DNA from: Echinometra lucunter
Lineage: Eukaryota > Echinodermata > Echinoidea > Camarodonta > Echinometridae
NCBI GenBank assembly: GCA_029962745.1
Contig: CM057167.1
Span: forward strand, 16,199,785-16,263,784
DNA length: 64,000 nt
Reading direction: 5' to 3'
Every line of letters starts with the position of its first letter. Within the stretch, counting starts at the first letter, position 1. This document shows positions 12,826 to 24,150 of the stretch, piece by piece. Below the pieces are notes generated by a model. The model saw only the letters and a list, made by a program, of their open reading frames with translations, made no database searches and was not told the DNA's origin. The translations under genes were made by a program, and so were the position numbers.

Positions 12826-13245
12826 TCACAGAGAGAGAGAGAGAGAGAGAAATAGAGTGAGAGAGAGAGAGAAAGAAAGAGAGAAAGACAGACGGAGAAG
12901 GGGAGGATGGAAGTAATGGAGTATGGAATACAAAAGGAATAATGATAATGATAATAATGATCAGAAGAAAAACAAAAAGAAAAAAAGAAGAAAAAAGAAG
13001 AAGAAAAAGAAAAAGAAGAAGAAAGAAGAAGAAGAAGAAGAAGAAGAAGAAGAAGAAGAAGAAGAGAAAGAAGAAGAAGAAGGAGAAGAAGAAGAAGAAG
13101 AAGAAGAAGAAGAAGAAGAAGAAGAAGAAGAAGAAGAAAGAAGAAGAAGAAAGAAGAAGAAGAAGAAATAAGAAATGTCAACCGGGAATCAAAACCTCAG
13201 CTCTAATTGTGGAAACGAAGAAGGGGGGGGGGGGGGGGGGTTAGT
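12826..13245. repeat. (GA)n then (GAA)n purine tract, ending in a G run
   Basis: (GA)n at about 12830-12890, (GAA)n with GGA variants at 12960-13170, and a G run at about 13225-13241. More than 200 bp of one-strand purine, which can form triplex DNA. Poly-Lys, poly-Glu and poly-Leu frames here are artefacts. Confidence 0.95.
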
Positions 13246-13439
13246 CATTTGTTTTTCTTTTAAGGAAAGTGTATGTCTTCCCACCATGAGAACATGTTTC
13301 GTCCATGACTATCCAAGATTACAAAGGGACAAACATAACGTTTCTAGTATTTTATTTGCATGATGGCAGTAACGAAGACAAGGACATTGATTACTATTAT
13401 GACAGTTACGGTGATGATGAAGATGAAACTGTCTTCATA

Positions 13440-13505
13440 CTGTTGCTTTATTATTATTACTATTATTATCATTATCATTATTACTATTATTATTATTATT
13501 ATTAC

Positions 13506-13547
<42 letters not shown>

Positions 13548-13580
13548 CATTATTACTATTATTATCATTATCATTATTAC

Positions 13581-13622
<42 letters not shown>

Positions 13623-14170
13623 CATCATCATCATCATCATCATTATTATCATCATCACAATTATTATTATTCTGAAAAACATGATCCAGTTCGTATAGTT
13701 GAAAGACTAATTTGCTTCGAAATAAAAAACACAAAGTTCCATCAAGCGCAACTGTATTATTACATGTATATTGTTTTACTGTTATTAGTGTTTTATTATT
13801 ATCATTTTCATCACAATTATCATATTATCATTATTATTATTTTCATAATGATGATGATGATGATGATTATTATCATTATTATTATTATTATTCTGAAAAA
13901 CAGGATCCAGTTCGTATACTTAAAGACTTTGTTCATTATTATGATTAGTATCATCATCGTTCTCCTTTTTATATTCTTCTCCTCCTCCTCCTCCTCCTCC
14001 TTCTTCTTCTTCTTCTTCTTCTTCTTCTTCTTCTTCTTCTTCTTCTTCTTCTTCTTCTTCTTCTTCTTCTTCTTCTTCTTCTTCTTCTTCTTCTTCTTCT
14101 TCTTCTTCTTCTTCTTCTTCTTCTTCTTCTTCTTCTTCTCCTCCTCCTCCTCCTCCTCCTTGTTATTTCT
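13440..14170. repeat. (ATT)n, (ATC)n and (TTC)n/(TCC)n microsatellite block
   Basis: (ATT)n at 13445-13675, a second ATT/ATC patch at 13795-13895, and (TCC)n-(TTC)n-(TCC)n at 13978-14160. TATTATTATTCTGAAAAACA plus a following GATCCAGTTCGTATA occurs twice (about 13665 and 13885), so the ATT block and its flank were duplicated. Confidence 0.9.
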
Positions 14171-14639
14171 ATCATCATTATTATCATTATTAATTCATTA
14201 TCGAATTCCCCATGCCCAGTCCGTCCTTATATCCGACTACATTTTGAGATCCCCCCCCCGATCATTTGTCCTTTCTGATGTAGCCAAAATAACAACTTTG
14301 CTTATCGAAAATTTCATCTATCCCACCATGACCCGTGAGTGCTGTAAACCTCTTTTTATCGTTAGAGAAGCCAACTGAACTTTGAGAGTTGGAGAGGGAG
14401 TTTTCCCTTCTGGCCGCTTGATATTATTCTTGGCTATATATAGACAATAAGTCTTTTTATGATCCGAGTAACATCGAAATTCCCCATTAGTCAGCCCCCG
14501 ATTGTTTCGTTGAGATTATCCGCTAGAAAGATATAGGTTTATTATTGTAACGAAAGGGCATCTTTCGATTATCGAAATTGATAACATCATGTCAATTAGT
14601 AAAAAATAATGCACGCTCATCCTGTAACTGCAGACCAAG
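14171..14639. other. Intergenic, no gene recognised
   Basis: Sequence between two microsatellites with no credible reading frame and no familiar element. Confidence 0.45.
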
Positions 14640-14752
<113 letters not shown>

Positions 14753-15139
14753 CTGCCGGAACGTTGAGGGCAAACATTGCATTGAGGGGGCAATTAATTT
14801 CTGAAGATAAAACTCTGCGTCAGGCTCATGAAATGAAGGATCACTTCACGGACGAATGCTGTCAGTCGCATGCAATAATGACTGTAAGCTTATTAATCAT
14901 TCATATTTATTCAATATATGAAAGTGGATGGGAACTTACAGCAACACAATACACACAGAAGTTTCACCTATTAAGTTCCCCTTTGCAGAATATTTATCCA
15001 GTTAAGAATGTGATGTTTTATTGCACGGGATTGTATCAAATTGCATTTCGTTATTTCTCATTTTGATAACAAGTGATTAAAACGCAAACTATTTTGAATA
15101 GCGTATTACAACATGTTAGTTTTTTTAACCTAGTTTTTT

Positions 15140-15875
15140 TTTTTTTTATCTTATTCGTATTATTTACACAGGTTACCCTAATCAGTGATTATTAATAAAA
15201 AAAAAACAAAACAAAAAAAAAACGATGTTACCCTTTAGGGCCATACACAATACGAAGACTCATATACAACACATGACTGAGGATACAAATCAAAATGTTG
15301 AAACAACACACAGACAAAAATATGAAAAAGGTTGTAACACGAAGGAGTGGAACCTTAAGAACAGGTAATATGAACCAGCTGTATAAAGCTTCTATCAAAA
15401 TTGATACCTTAACACCGTTTCCATAATAAGAAAAAAGGAATAATTTGTAGGTATAACATTAAATTAGGTTACAAAAGCTAGGATTTTTCGATAGGCCAAT
15501 AAACAAATTCAAGATTTTTTTTTCGAAGGAACGAAAGAAACCATATACATACAGCTAAAGGAAAAAAAAAACTATATTCATGCTACTCGTCTTTCAATGT
15601 CCATCTATCTATCCATCCATCTTTCTGGTTAACCGTATTTCTATATTTCTATCTTTTTATCCATTTGTCAATCTATTTTATTGCATTTATTTTCTTTACC
15701 GATGAATGGTTTAAATTATCAGTGTGTTGGCAATTGAGAATGAACAGATGATGTAATAATTTATTTGAAATAGATTTGTAAAAAATTGTAATAATCTATG
15801 TTCCATTTATGCCAACAAGTTACAATGTCTACTTTGTTTTGTTCGAAAATGAAAATAAATGAAATGAAACGAAAA
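15140..15875. mobile_element. Decayed retroelement 3'-end relics (tentative)
   Basis: TTATTTACACAGGTTACCCTA, then CAGTGATTA and CCCTTTAGGGCC, resemble the segment at 22960-23040 in the receptor spacers, which looks like a retroelement 3' end. A second candidate tail, GAAAATAAATGAAATGAAAC, ends at about 15871. No protein domain is readable. Confidence 0.3.
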
Positions 15876-16248
15876 ATGACTGAATTATATGTATAATTAG
15901 AGGTCCAAATTTCGGGTGACCACTTTATTCTTCACCGATGACAAAGAAATGTTTACACTGTCTTGCTTATCATATCCCTGAAGAAGGGGTAGCCTCCTGA
16001 AAAAAATGGATCTAGATCAAATTCTGCAGCTGTTTGATCTTGAAAGAAATATCCTTTCTCCACATTCTTTGCTTATCTTTACTGGAACACGTGGGGGGGG
16101 GGGGGAAGAATCATATAATGGAATATATGAGAGAAATTTTGAACTGAATGCGCAAAATGTAAAAAAAAAAAAAAAAGTTCACAGAAATGAAATTGACAGC
16201 TCCAACAGGCACTCCGGCTGTTAATTTGAATGAATAGATTGTAAAATG

Positions 16249-16967
16249 AATCACTGGCGTAGCCAGGAATTTTCAACAGGGGGGCCAAGGCGGGGGGGGG
16301 GGGTGTAGGATCCCCCTCCAACGGAAGAAAGATTTTTGAAAATTCGTGCATGAAAATGGCATTTTCTGCACACGTAAATTCAGTATTAGGGGTTATATGA
16401 GAAGAAGCAAATGCTAATCCCTTATTAATCCTCCACCCTCGCTTTTTATTTTTTCCACTCCGATCTGATCAACGTGGAACGATGGCCCCTGTCTGTGGCG
16501 CTGGAAGGCTCTTAGGTATACCCACGACCAGTTGGTGGACCCTTAGCTAGACCAGTGAAAATGTGGCGAAACCAGTTTTTTCAGGGAGGGAAGAAAAAGT
16601 TAAGCGACCAAAGACAGTGATGAAGCTATTTCTCAACGGGGGAGGGCGTTTCCTCTCCCACAGTAGGGTATTTTTTTTAAAATATGTGCATCAAGATGGC
16701 ATTTTTGCGCATTTTGTAGGTCATAGTGGTATAGATCAATCACCTTCTCTCTTAATTTTTGTACTCTCCTATCAAGAGGGGACCATGGCCTCCTTGTGCC
16801 CCCCCCCCCCCTTAGTACGCCTATGTCCTCATTTAAGCACTGACGGAATATTGGAATTAGTTTAATTTGTGTTGTTAGCAGTACCATATTTTTTTTTTTG
16901 CCCACCGATCAACGGGGGGGGGGGGGGGGGATGCCCCCCTTGCGCCCCCTCTTAGCTACGCCAGTGA
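16249..16967. mobile_element. Non-autonomous element with CACTGGCGTAGC ends and long G/C runs
   Basis: CACTGGCGTAGCCAGG (about 16252) is mirrored by CTTAGCTACGCCAGTG (to about 16967). The interior has several G and C runs (16290s, 16800s, 16914-16930) and further degenerate GTACGCC/TAGACCAGTG ends, suggesting nested or tandem copies. Related GGCGTAAC/GGCGTAGC termini occur near 57035 and 59517. Confidence 0.45.
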
Positions 16968-17775
16968 AGTGAATGTACTAATTTTGGAAATTGTATACAA
17001 GTTCATGAATTGCTCTGCCTCATAAATAAATCGAATGTCTAAAACGAGTTTAAGTGACCGTAATTGAAAGTGCGGTGCCCATTGATGAATTTGGATGCAC
17101 GTATTATTTATGAATCTTTTTGCGTCATAGAGAAATCGAATGTCTTTAAACGACGAATTTGAATAGCCGACCGTATAAAGCTCCATGCCCGTTCGTGGAT
17201 TTGGATGATCATGAATTAAATGGCAAGTCTCAAAATGAATTTACTTACTCGGAAATCAAATTCGAAAGACCGATATTGATCGTTGGAAAAAAATGTACGA
17301 CTTTGAATGCCCTATAATGAATTTGACCGGCAACTGTATAGAATTGAACGTAAAAACCTATATTATATGTGATTGTTGTCATCATTATTATCATCATCAT
17401 CATCATCATCATCATCACCATCATTTTTTTTTTCTAAATCTTGAAATTTGTTATTCATCAGAATGGGTTTGGGCGGGCTGCAGCCCCCTCCCCCCCACTT
17501 TTTTTTTTTAGTAGACACGTTGACCTCTATACAATAACGCGGCAACGATTATACTTGTTCGAATGCTCAGCCCCCCCCCCCCCTCCCACACACAAACTTT
17601 CAAAAACGCTCCGCGGCTCCTGCTCTATTTCTACTACTTGGTAGCTAATGTTGGGTTTACATTGGGCCATGATGTCAACGATCTCCACGATTTAAGAGAG
17701 TCATGACGAGCATGGACCTGGAACCCGGTAGCATTTGGTAAACAATTCTCAGCAGCCCCATTAAAAAAAAAAATC
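16968..17775. other. Left flank of the receptor array; no gene
   Basis: Contains (ATC)n at 17385-17422, T and C runs, and direct motifs (CATGAATTG, TATGAATC with GTCTTTAAACGA) that look like internal decayed repeats between 16990 and 17280. This flank does not match the sequence 3' of receptor copies 2-5, so the array's left edge lies at the first receptor. Confidence 0.5.
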
Positions 17776-18846
17776 TTATTTTACTGCTTCTAGAATTTCT
17801 CGCAGCCACCTTGAAGGCTCTTCAACATCACGAAGACGACACGTAAGCATGCAACGGAATACCTGACGAAATATCGGGTGTTTCCATGCGTAGATGATGG
17901 GGTTCAGGCACGAGTTAAGGGAGAGAACGACGGCGCTATAAGCTACGACCGTCGAGTCGGATTCGACTTTGAAGAAAGCTACGGTAATCGGTAGCACGCA
18001 AACGAAGAAACACAAAACAACTAGTAGCATGTTCTGGGTGATTTTTACTTCAGTGTTTTTGCGATGCTCTTTCTTCATTGCCTCATTTTTCGGATTTGTC
18101 TCCGCTGTCCTACGGTCTTCTGAGGAGTGTTGTATGGACGAGGGTTGGGGCATCTGTAGTTCCAGTTTGTTTTGCACTTTTCTAACGTGATTCCGCACAT
18201 GCAGGTAGATCTTGAGATAGAAATACAAGATAGCGGCCATCAGTATTACTAAATTAAGGCCAGTTGAGATACCCAAAGACCTGCCCTCTGCTACACCGCA
18301 TACGTTCCTGTTCTCTCCAAACACAACCCAACCAGTTGAGCCAACGAGAATGACGAAAAATGTTGGATATGATAAAATTAACGCGAGCATGAGGGTGATG
18401 TTTCTTTTACAGAATATTCGGCGATACCTCTGCGAAGTTTGTGTGATGAGAATGTATCGATTAAATGCGATCGCTATCAACGTAATGATGCTCCATCCGT
18501 TGAATACAAACGTTAGCGCGCCAATCACCTGGCAGACGACAGCGAAATCCGGATGCGCGTCTGCTGCTCCGAGAAGCGAGCTCGCCTGGAAAGGCAGGAT
18601 CAGCGCCGCGAGGAAATCCGTGCAGCTCAGAGTAACGACGAAAACGTTGGTGGATGTACGTAGGCGACGAGTTAGCTGGACAGCGACGATTACGAGGATG
18701 TTTCCTACGATACTGATTATGCAGATGACAATGAGGATAACGGCTGCTACTACATCCTGCGGCTTGACGTTGTCATCGTCTGAAGACAGTGTGTTCATGG
18801 CGTCGCTTGTCGTAGCTATGTTGGTATATAGGTGGAAAGCTGTCAT
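17776..18846 (-). CDS. Rhodopsin-class (class A) GPCR, array copy 1, 356 aa
   Basis: Seven-helix receptor in one uninterrupted coding exon. TM1 is about residues 32-58 with GN at 48-49. TM2 has the D77 of CTDFL. C105 opens TM3, which ends in N129-R130-Y131 (NRY, not DRY). Loop 2 has C183, the likely disulphide partner. TM6 has FVCVLP (281-286), lacking the usual CWxP Trp. TM7 has NPIIY (315-319). Helix 8 has C332 and C336, candidate palmitoylation sites. NRY and the altered TM6 motif recall moody/Tre1/GPR84/melatonin-like receptors. Ligand unknown. A likely 3' splice site (pyrimidines then CTAG at 18928-18931) precedes the ATG, implying a 5' UTR intron. Residues 1-167 are almost identical to copies 2-4, but 168-341 differ at about 34 positions. 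The C-tail ends WLREILEAVK. An in-frame TAG upstream rules out a longer N-terminus. Confidence 0.85.
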   Translation of the reverse strand: MTAFHLYTNIATTSDAMNTLSSDDDNVKPQDVVAAVILIVICIISIVGNILVIVAVQLTRRLRTSTNVFVVTLSCTDFLAALILPFQASSLLGAADAHPDFAVVCQVIGALTFVFNGWSIITLIAIAFNRYILITQTSQRYRRIFCKRNITLMLALILSYPTFFVILVGSTGWVVFGENRNVCGVAEGRSLGISTGLNLVILMAAILYFYLKIYLHVRNHVRKVQNKLELQMPQPSSIQHSSEDRRTAETNPKNEAMKKEHRKNTEVKITQNMLLVVLCFFVCVLPITVAFFKVESDSTVVAYSAVVLSLNSCLNPIIYAWKHPIFRQVFRCMLTCRLRDVEEPSRWLREILEAVK

Positions 18847-20254
18847 GTTGGCAATGGTTGTAGCAGGCTAAGGAAATCTAGTGCCATCGGCATCGTGAAA
18901 GACTTTACAGATGACATAACTTTCAACCTAGATAATAAAAAGAAGAAGACATGCCAAATATTACATCATAATTCAGTTTAATAGTCTTATTAATTATGGT
19001 GATAAATTAGGTTACTGAATAACTAATTGTATAAGGGCAGTCGCTGATGATTAGAGGGGCTCAAAAAGGCTCCTGGATTGGGCCTCTAGAGCGTAAGCGC
19101 CCCCCCCCCCCCCCGCCGTCTGAGGAATTTGAGAGAAAAGACCTTGTCATAAGATACCCGAGTTCTATCGACCAACTTCATTGAAGGAAAGATTGAGTGG
19201 TTGGAAAAGAACATGCTTTAATTTCTTAACATCAATCAAACTTGTACAACAAAAGAGACATATTGGTCCACCAAATAGGTGGGAAAAAAGCATCTTAGGT
19301 AAAAATAGAGTGCGACAATATACTGATAAAAGAAAGCTGTTGAAAAATTCAAATGAATTGTTAGCGAAATGAAAGATATATACTGCACATTCTGAGAATT
19401 TCTGAGGAAAAAAAATCGCACTGTATTTTTCAAGTTCAAGTTCAAGTTCAGGTTTTATTTCCAATATAACACAAGACATAATTTTTTTTCTTCTTTTAAG
19501 CAGAAATATAATAACTAAACAAACATACAACATTTTTTCCTCTAATTAACATCAAAACAAATTAAATGTCTGCTTGACATAGTGTATTAAAAGAAAAAAA
19601 TGATATTGGAAAAGAGAAATCCACAAAAAAGCAATGCTTGTAGTGACGTGGATTCCTCAAGAAAGAAAAAGGAAAGTAAAGAAAAGAAAACAGAAGAATG
19701 TGTGATACAGAGGTAGGTGAAACAGCAGTATATATTACAGTTGCAGATTCAGATTGACGAGACGAAACCGGAATTAAAAGCAGAATAAAGTGTTTTTATT
19801 TTCCTGCATGTCCATAACTTCACAAGCTTAACTAGTGTCATCTTGAGACTGTCACTTGACCACTATATAGTATGTTGCCCCCCCCTAAAAAAATACAACC
19901 GACATTTAGGTATCGATTATGGAAGAAATAATGAACAATGGACATCCCACTATCCTTTTAAATGACATACAAAAGAAATCAACGTTTTGCTTTTATTTGA
20001 TCAAGACAAGGCATTCATTAAACAGTCGCATGAATTTGTTTAATCATTCACTTTTCAGTAAATGACCAACATCCTTCAAACACTGAAAACTGCTCATCTT
20101 TTGAATTCATGATTCATTTCGTTTTGGAAAAGCATATCTATATTCCCTTTATTTCCATCAAACATAATGATACCTATGATGATAAATAAACCTTTGCCAT
20201 CAAAGCCATAGCCGAAATAAAAACAAAAGAGTATTTTTTTTGTTGCAAACCATG
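18847..20254. other. Receptor 1 upstream region within unit 1; no gene
   Basis: Matches the corresponding stretches upstream of copies 2 and 3 (27032-28769, 35863-37605), apart from a 328-bp insertion at 19428-19755 and the absence of the 551-bp palindrome. It contains a C14 run near 19101. No credible frame. Confidence 0.6.
19428..19755 (-). mobile_element. Retroelement 3'-end insertion, unit 1 only
   Basis: Units 2 and 3 read straight from CGCACTGTATT to GACGAGACG, whereas unit 1 has 328 extra bases. On the minus strand the insert ends GGAAATAAAACCTGAACTTG followed by further AACTTG repeats, which looks like a LINE or SINE 3' tail with a short tandem repeat. No protein is readable. Confidence 0.55.
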
Positions 20255-20584
20255 CACACTAAGGAAAAAAGGTCCAGTTTTGCACCCTGAATGCAACACT
20301 GACAGCACCTGTTTGGGGTGCAATCTTGCACCCTATATGGGAAAAGGTGCAAAGATGCTCCCTTCTGTACTTGTTTGCACCCGGAAATGCCCGTCTGCAC
20401 CCTGAAAGGTGCAGCCTTGCACCTTTAAGGGTGCAGAAATTTTTGCATTCAGAAAGGTGCAACGTAAATCTAACTCACTGCACCCTTAAAGGTGCAAAAT
20501 GCTTCTTTGGTGCAAAGTTGTACCTATAAAGGAGCTCCCAGTGTTGCATGTGAAGAGTGCAAAATTGAACCTTTTCTTAGTGTG
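20255..20584. mobile_element. GTGCA-rich foldback element, unit 1
   Basis: Ends CACACTAAGGAAAAAAGGTC and CCTTTTCTTAGTGTG are inverted repeats, continued by GCAACACTG/CAGTGTTGC. The interior is a chain of TTGCACC and GGTGCAA motifs, many pairing as AAAGGTGCA/TGCACCTTT. It is present once in each of the four complete spacers. Cys-rich short frames across it are artefacts. Confidence 0.65.
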
Positions 20585-21094
20585 TGCAAAAGGGGTAGGA
20601 TTGGTCCTTATAGTGCCTTCGAGTCTTCCTCTTGTTCAACCTTGGATGCGAGGTACTTATGACGTCCATTACAAAAATCCCTATTTCTTCGTGACTATAA
20701 TGGACCGAATATGATAGGGTCTTTACTGACTGGTAGAGAAATAGTTCGAATTCCATAATCTAGAATGACTCTTCACATTACAAAATGATTTCTTCCATAA
20801 TGGATACCTAAAGGCTGGTTGTAATTTTGGGGGACATACTGGAATGTGTGAACAACCATCTTATAGTCAAAATAACGCACCAAAAATGATCGAAAACCGT
20901 GCCATCTGTCTCGACTATTGGAAAGAAAAAGGATATCTACTTACTCATCCTTAGTGACCTCTTGTATCCCGTTTAATGATGAACATCACAAAGAAGTGAG
21001 GGAAAGAGTAATGCTCGTCTTGATACTTTCCGAGTTTATGTGCTTCTGTCATGTCTGTGGCACTGGTTAATCATATTATATAGGAGGAAGTCTA

Positions 21095-21275
21095 ATATGC
21101 TCAACAGTTCAACCGCATCCGTATGAAGGATATAATTCATTAGAATAATGGATTTCATTATTTTTTATTATTATTATTTTTACAATGCTCAACAGTTGAA
21201 CCGCATCCGTATGAAGGATATAATTCATTAGAATAATGGATTTCATTATTTTTATTATTATTATTTTTACAATAT
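21095..21275. repeat. Two direct repeats of about 78 bp, unit 1
   Basis: Each copy runs from GCTCAACAGTTGAACCGCAT (first copy TTCAACC) to GGATTTCATTATTTTT plus an AT tract. Also duplicated in units 2 and 4. In unit 3 the second copy is replaced by a LINE-containing insertion. Confidence 0.7.
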
Positions 21276-22069
21276 ACAAATATACAAATACAAAATATAC
21301 AAATACAAAAATATACATTAAAAAATCAACACTCAGATAATACATGTATATTCAACAACAACATCTAACAAAAAAGATCAATCACAATACAGATATACAA
21401 ATATAACTTGAATTAAAAAATATACATAGGTCTTTTGCTTTAATCTGCATCAATCGTCTTTTTTCCCCTCCTCTCCTTCCATCGTTTACTGGAATGTGTT
21501 AATACATATCCTTGTGATGGCCTTTCATCCTCCACAGTAAAAAATAAAAAAATAATGAAAATAAAACAATCCGTAATTTCATATGATCTGATTTCATTTG
21601 ATTTATCTTTCCGTTTCACAGTAAACATGTACAAAACAAATATATGAAATCATGAAATACAAACAAACAAAACAACAAAAAACAGCAACAAAAGAACCCC
21701 AAATCACAATAAACCACAAAACAAACAAACAAACAAATAAAACCCTAACAACAATAAACAAAAGGAACAATTTCAGCCTAACCCTCCTTCCTCGCTTGCT
21801 CTCTTTTGCCGTTTACTTTCGACTCATCTTTTCGTTGTCTATTTATCTGTGTTTGTCTAACTGTCTAATTTTGTTTCTCTCCTTTTCTTCTCTCTGTCCC
21901 TCTCTCTTTCCATTTCTCACCAGTTTCCAAAGTCCATTTGCCTCGTCCAATACTAGTATTCTCTCTCTATTTCTCCGTGTCCTTTTATCCCTCTGCCACG
22001 TCTGTTTGATATGATTTTATTTGACTTGACTTGATTTGCTTCCACGTTCGATTTGCATATGTTTAACAA

Positions 22070-22323
22070 CACTCTAAAAATATTGGGTGAAAATGTGCCA
22101 TGCGGGTAATTATGTGTCCAACCAACTTTGGGCATTTCTTTGGGCATTTCTTTTTATCCAATTTGATGGAAATCTTGCCCATTCTAAAGTAATTACTGCT
22201 TATTTTTAACCTAACTGGACAATATGCTTCCCAATATGTGGGTAAGTATATTGCCCAAAGTAGTTCGTTGGACACACAGTTACCCTCGTGCTGGTTAAAA
22301 TTTTCCCCAATATTTTTACAGTG
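22070..22323. mobile_element. 254-bp foldback element, unit 1
   Basis: CACTCTAAAAATATTGGG is mirrored by CCCAATATTTTTACAGTG, and an inner pair is GTGTCCAACCAACTTTGGGC with GCCCAAAGTAGTTCGTTGGAC. Structure of a miniature inverted-repeat element. Copies also lie in units 2-4. Confidence 0.65.
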
Positions 22324-22439
22324 AATGAGATACATACAAATCTAAATAGTGACACAGGACACAGAATACCATGCAGTTCAATGTAGTTGATAAATCCCTG
22401 TAGAAATAGACGCATACAAACTATGTCTCTGTTTCTACA

Positions 22440-22600
22440 TTTATCATTTATTTATTCATTTATTTATTTATTCATTTATTTATTTATTTATTTATTTCTT
22501 TATTGGTATACAAGAATTGATCAGCAGCAGAGGTTGAAAGGATCAATTTACAATTGGCCACTTTATTTGATTTGATTTGATTTATTCATTCTTCACGGGT
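22440..22600. repeat. (TTTA)n microsatellite and (TTTGA)n tail, unit 1
   Basis: (TTTA)n with ATTC variants at 22441-22503, followed by GATTTGATTTGATTTATTC near 22570. The latter resembles the short-repeat tail of a minus-strand retroelement. The (TTTA)n length differs between units. Confidence 0.8.
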
Positions 22601-23210
22601 GGATTGGATCGCCTTTGTCAGCTAATATCTGTTTTTTTTTTAAATGGGTCCAATTTCTAGATTTGATATTAAAATACAATAGCATGAGAATATGCTTGTC
22701 CAATTACCATGATTACTGCAATATATAGCCTTGATAGTACAGAAAGATTCTATTTTTCTACGATCATAACGATTCTCCGCGTAATTAGAAAATGACGTAC
22801 ATGATTACAAAGAACGCCGCTCTGTTCTGACATTGATTACAATGAAAATGGGCCATTCAAGGCTACCATATTGAAGGAAATGTGGGCCATCAGAAATTGT
22901 TTACTATAATCCACTTCATCATGTCAATAAATTATTTTCATTTTATTTCTTTTATTTGTCTTATTTACCCAGAGTATAACCTATAGTCAGTGATTAAACT
23001 CTGTTATTCTTTAGGGCCCTGCACAAAAACACATATACGGTATATTGTACAGCATAATACATAAATGTGAAATGATAGACAATATTGTAAAACAAAGCAA
23101 CATAATGCAGCAAAGCAATAAATGACAACTAGATACAGCCCACTATGCAGATAACCCATGCCAACTCATCGACAGCTCACTAAAACGAATATTTTTCTGT
23201 CTTTCCTCGT

Positions 23211-23338
23211 GTTGCGGGTTCGAACCCTAGCGTGGCACTAGTGTCCTTTGGCAAGGCATTAATCTAAATTTGCCACTCTTCACCCAGGTGTTAATTGGGT
23301 ACCAGCTAGAACGCGAAAGTCATTGTAATTTGTTTAGC

Positions 23339-23388
<50 letters not shown>

Positions 23389-23665
23389 AATGATATTATG
23401 GCGTTTTATCCCAGGGTAGCCTCTCCAGTAGACTTACTTTCTTCCAGAGGGCCCTGCCGTAATTACCCCGGCTTTAGCACGGCAATCGTAGCGCTCAGTG
23501 CATTCTCAACAGGTATGCACTTACTATACCCTGGGTCGAGTGTGGCAGATGTAGATTAATGTCTTGCCAAAGAGCATTAGTGCTGCGGAGGGATTCGAAC
23601 CCCGTACCCTGTGGTTCACGGTCCGGAGACATATAGGGCCTACACTAGACCACAACACCTCTACA
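23211..23665. mobile_element. Inverted pair of tRNA-related SINE fragments around (GAT)n, unit 1
   Basis: On the plus strand a box-B-like GGTTCGAACCC (23217-23227) is followed by TCCTTTGGCAAGGCATTAAT. On the minus strand a box A (TGTGGTCTAGTG, about 23643-23654) and box B (GGGTTCGAATCCC, about 23590-23602) are followed by CTCTTTGGCAAGACATTAAT. The two bodies are related, in opposite orientation, and separated by (GAT)n at 23339-23390. The 85-codon minus-strand frame is SINE sequence, not a gene. Confidence 0.7.
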
Positions 23666-23850
23666 TCGCGAGCGTCTGCAAAAGAGGGGCAAGGCATCTC
23701 ACCTACGATAATCCATGGCAAAGAATCAACTTGTGTTATAGGCCCTTGTTTAAAAAATTGGAGTATTACGTGTGTTTCCAAGAGTAATCTTGTAGTTATT
23801 GACTTCCAAAATTACTAATTACATAAAGTTGTGGCTACATTTTGGGTTAC

Positions 23851-24070
23851 AGTTCGTTATTCCGAAGGTTCGTTAGTCCGAAAAGGTTCGTTATTCCGAA
23901 GGTTCGTTATTCCGAAGGTTCGTTAATCCGAAAACGAAATAAGGTTCGTTATTCCGAAGTTTCTTAGTCTGAAAATGAAATAAGGTTCGTTAGTTCGTTA
24001 GTTCATTTTCAGACTAACGAAGATCTAGGTATACGCAATTTGCGTGTTTCGGAATAACGAACCTTCGGAA
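23851..24070. repeat. TTCGTTATTCCGAAGG foldback minisatellite, unit 1
   Basis: Tandem 16-17-bp units GGTTCGTTATTCCGAA with variants (TTAGTCCGAA, TTAATCCGAA). They reverse orientation near 24005 to TTCGGAATAACGAACC. The whole can fold on itself. It recurs in units 2-4 and outside the array at 56251 and 58671. Confidence 0.8.
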
Positions 24071-24150
24071 AACAAACATCACCCGCATTTTGTTCCATTG
24101 TAGGAAATCTATCAGGGGGGGCAAATTATTTCCTCCTGCCCCTCTTTTAA

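Noticed and set aside
13305..14378. 357-codon frame rich in Tyr, Ile, Phe and Ser
   Set aside because: Translation through (ATT)n, (TTC)n and (TCC)n repeats; no non-repetitive domain.
20200..20529. Cys-rich 66-71-codon frames
   Set aside because: They arise from the GTGCA-rich foldback on both strands, and the frames break in units 3 and 4.
23339..23390. Short regular repeats as a possible CRISPR array
   Set aside because: They are trinucleotide microsatellites without spacers in a eukaryotic genome.
23524..23818. 84-85-codon frames on both strands in every unit
   Set aside because: They translate tRNA-related SINE sequence (the RVRGSNPS-type string comes from box B), not a gene.
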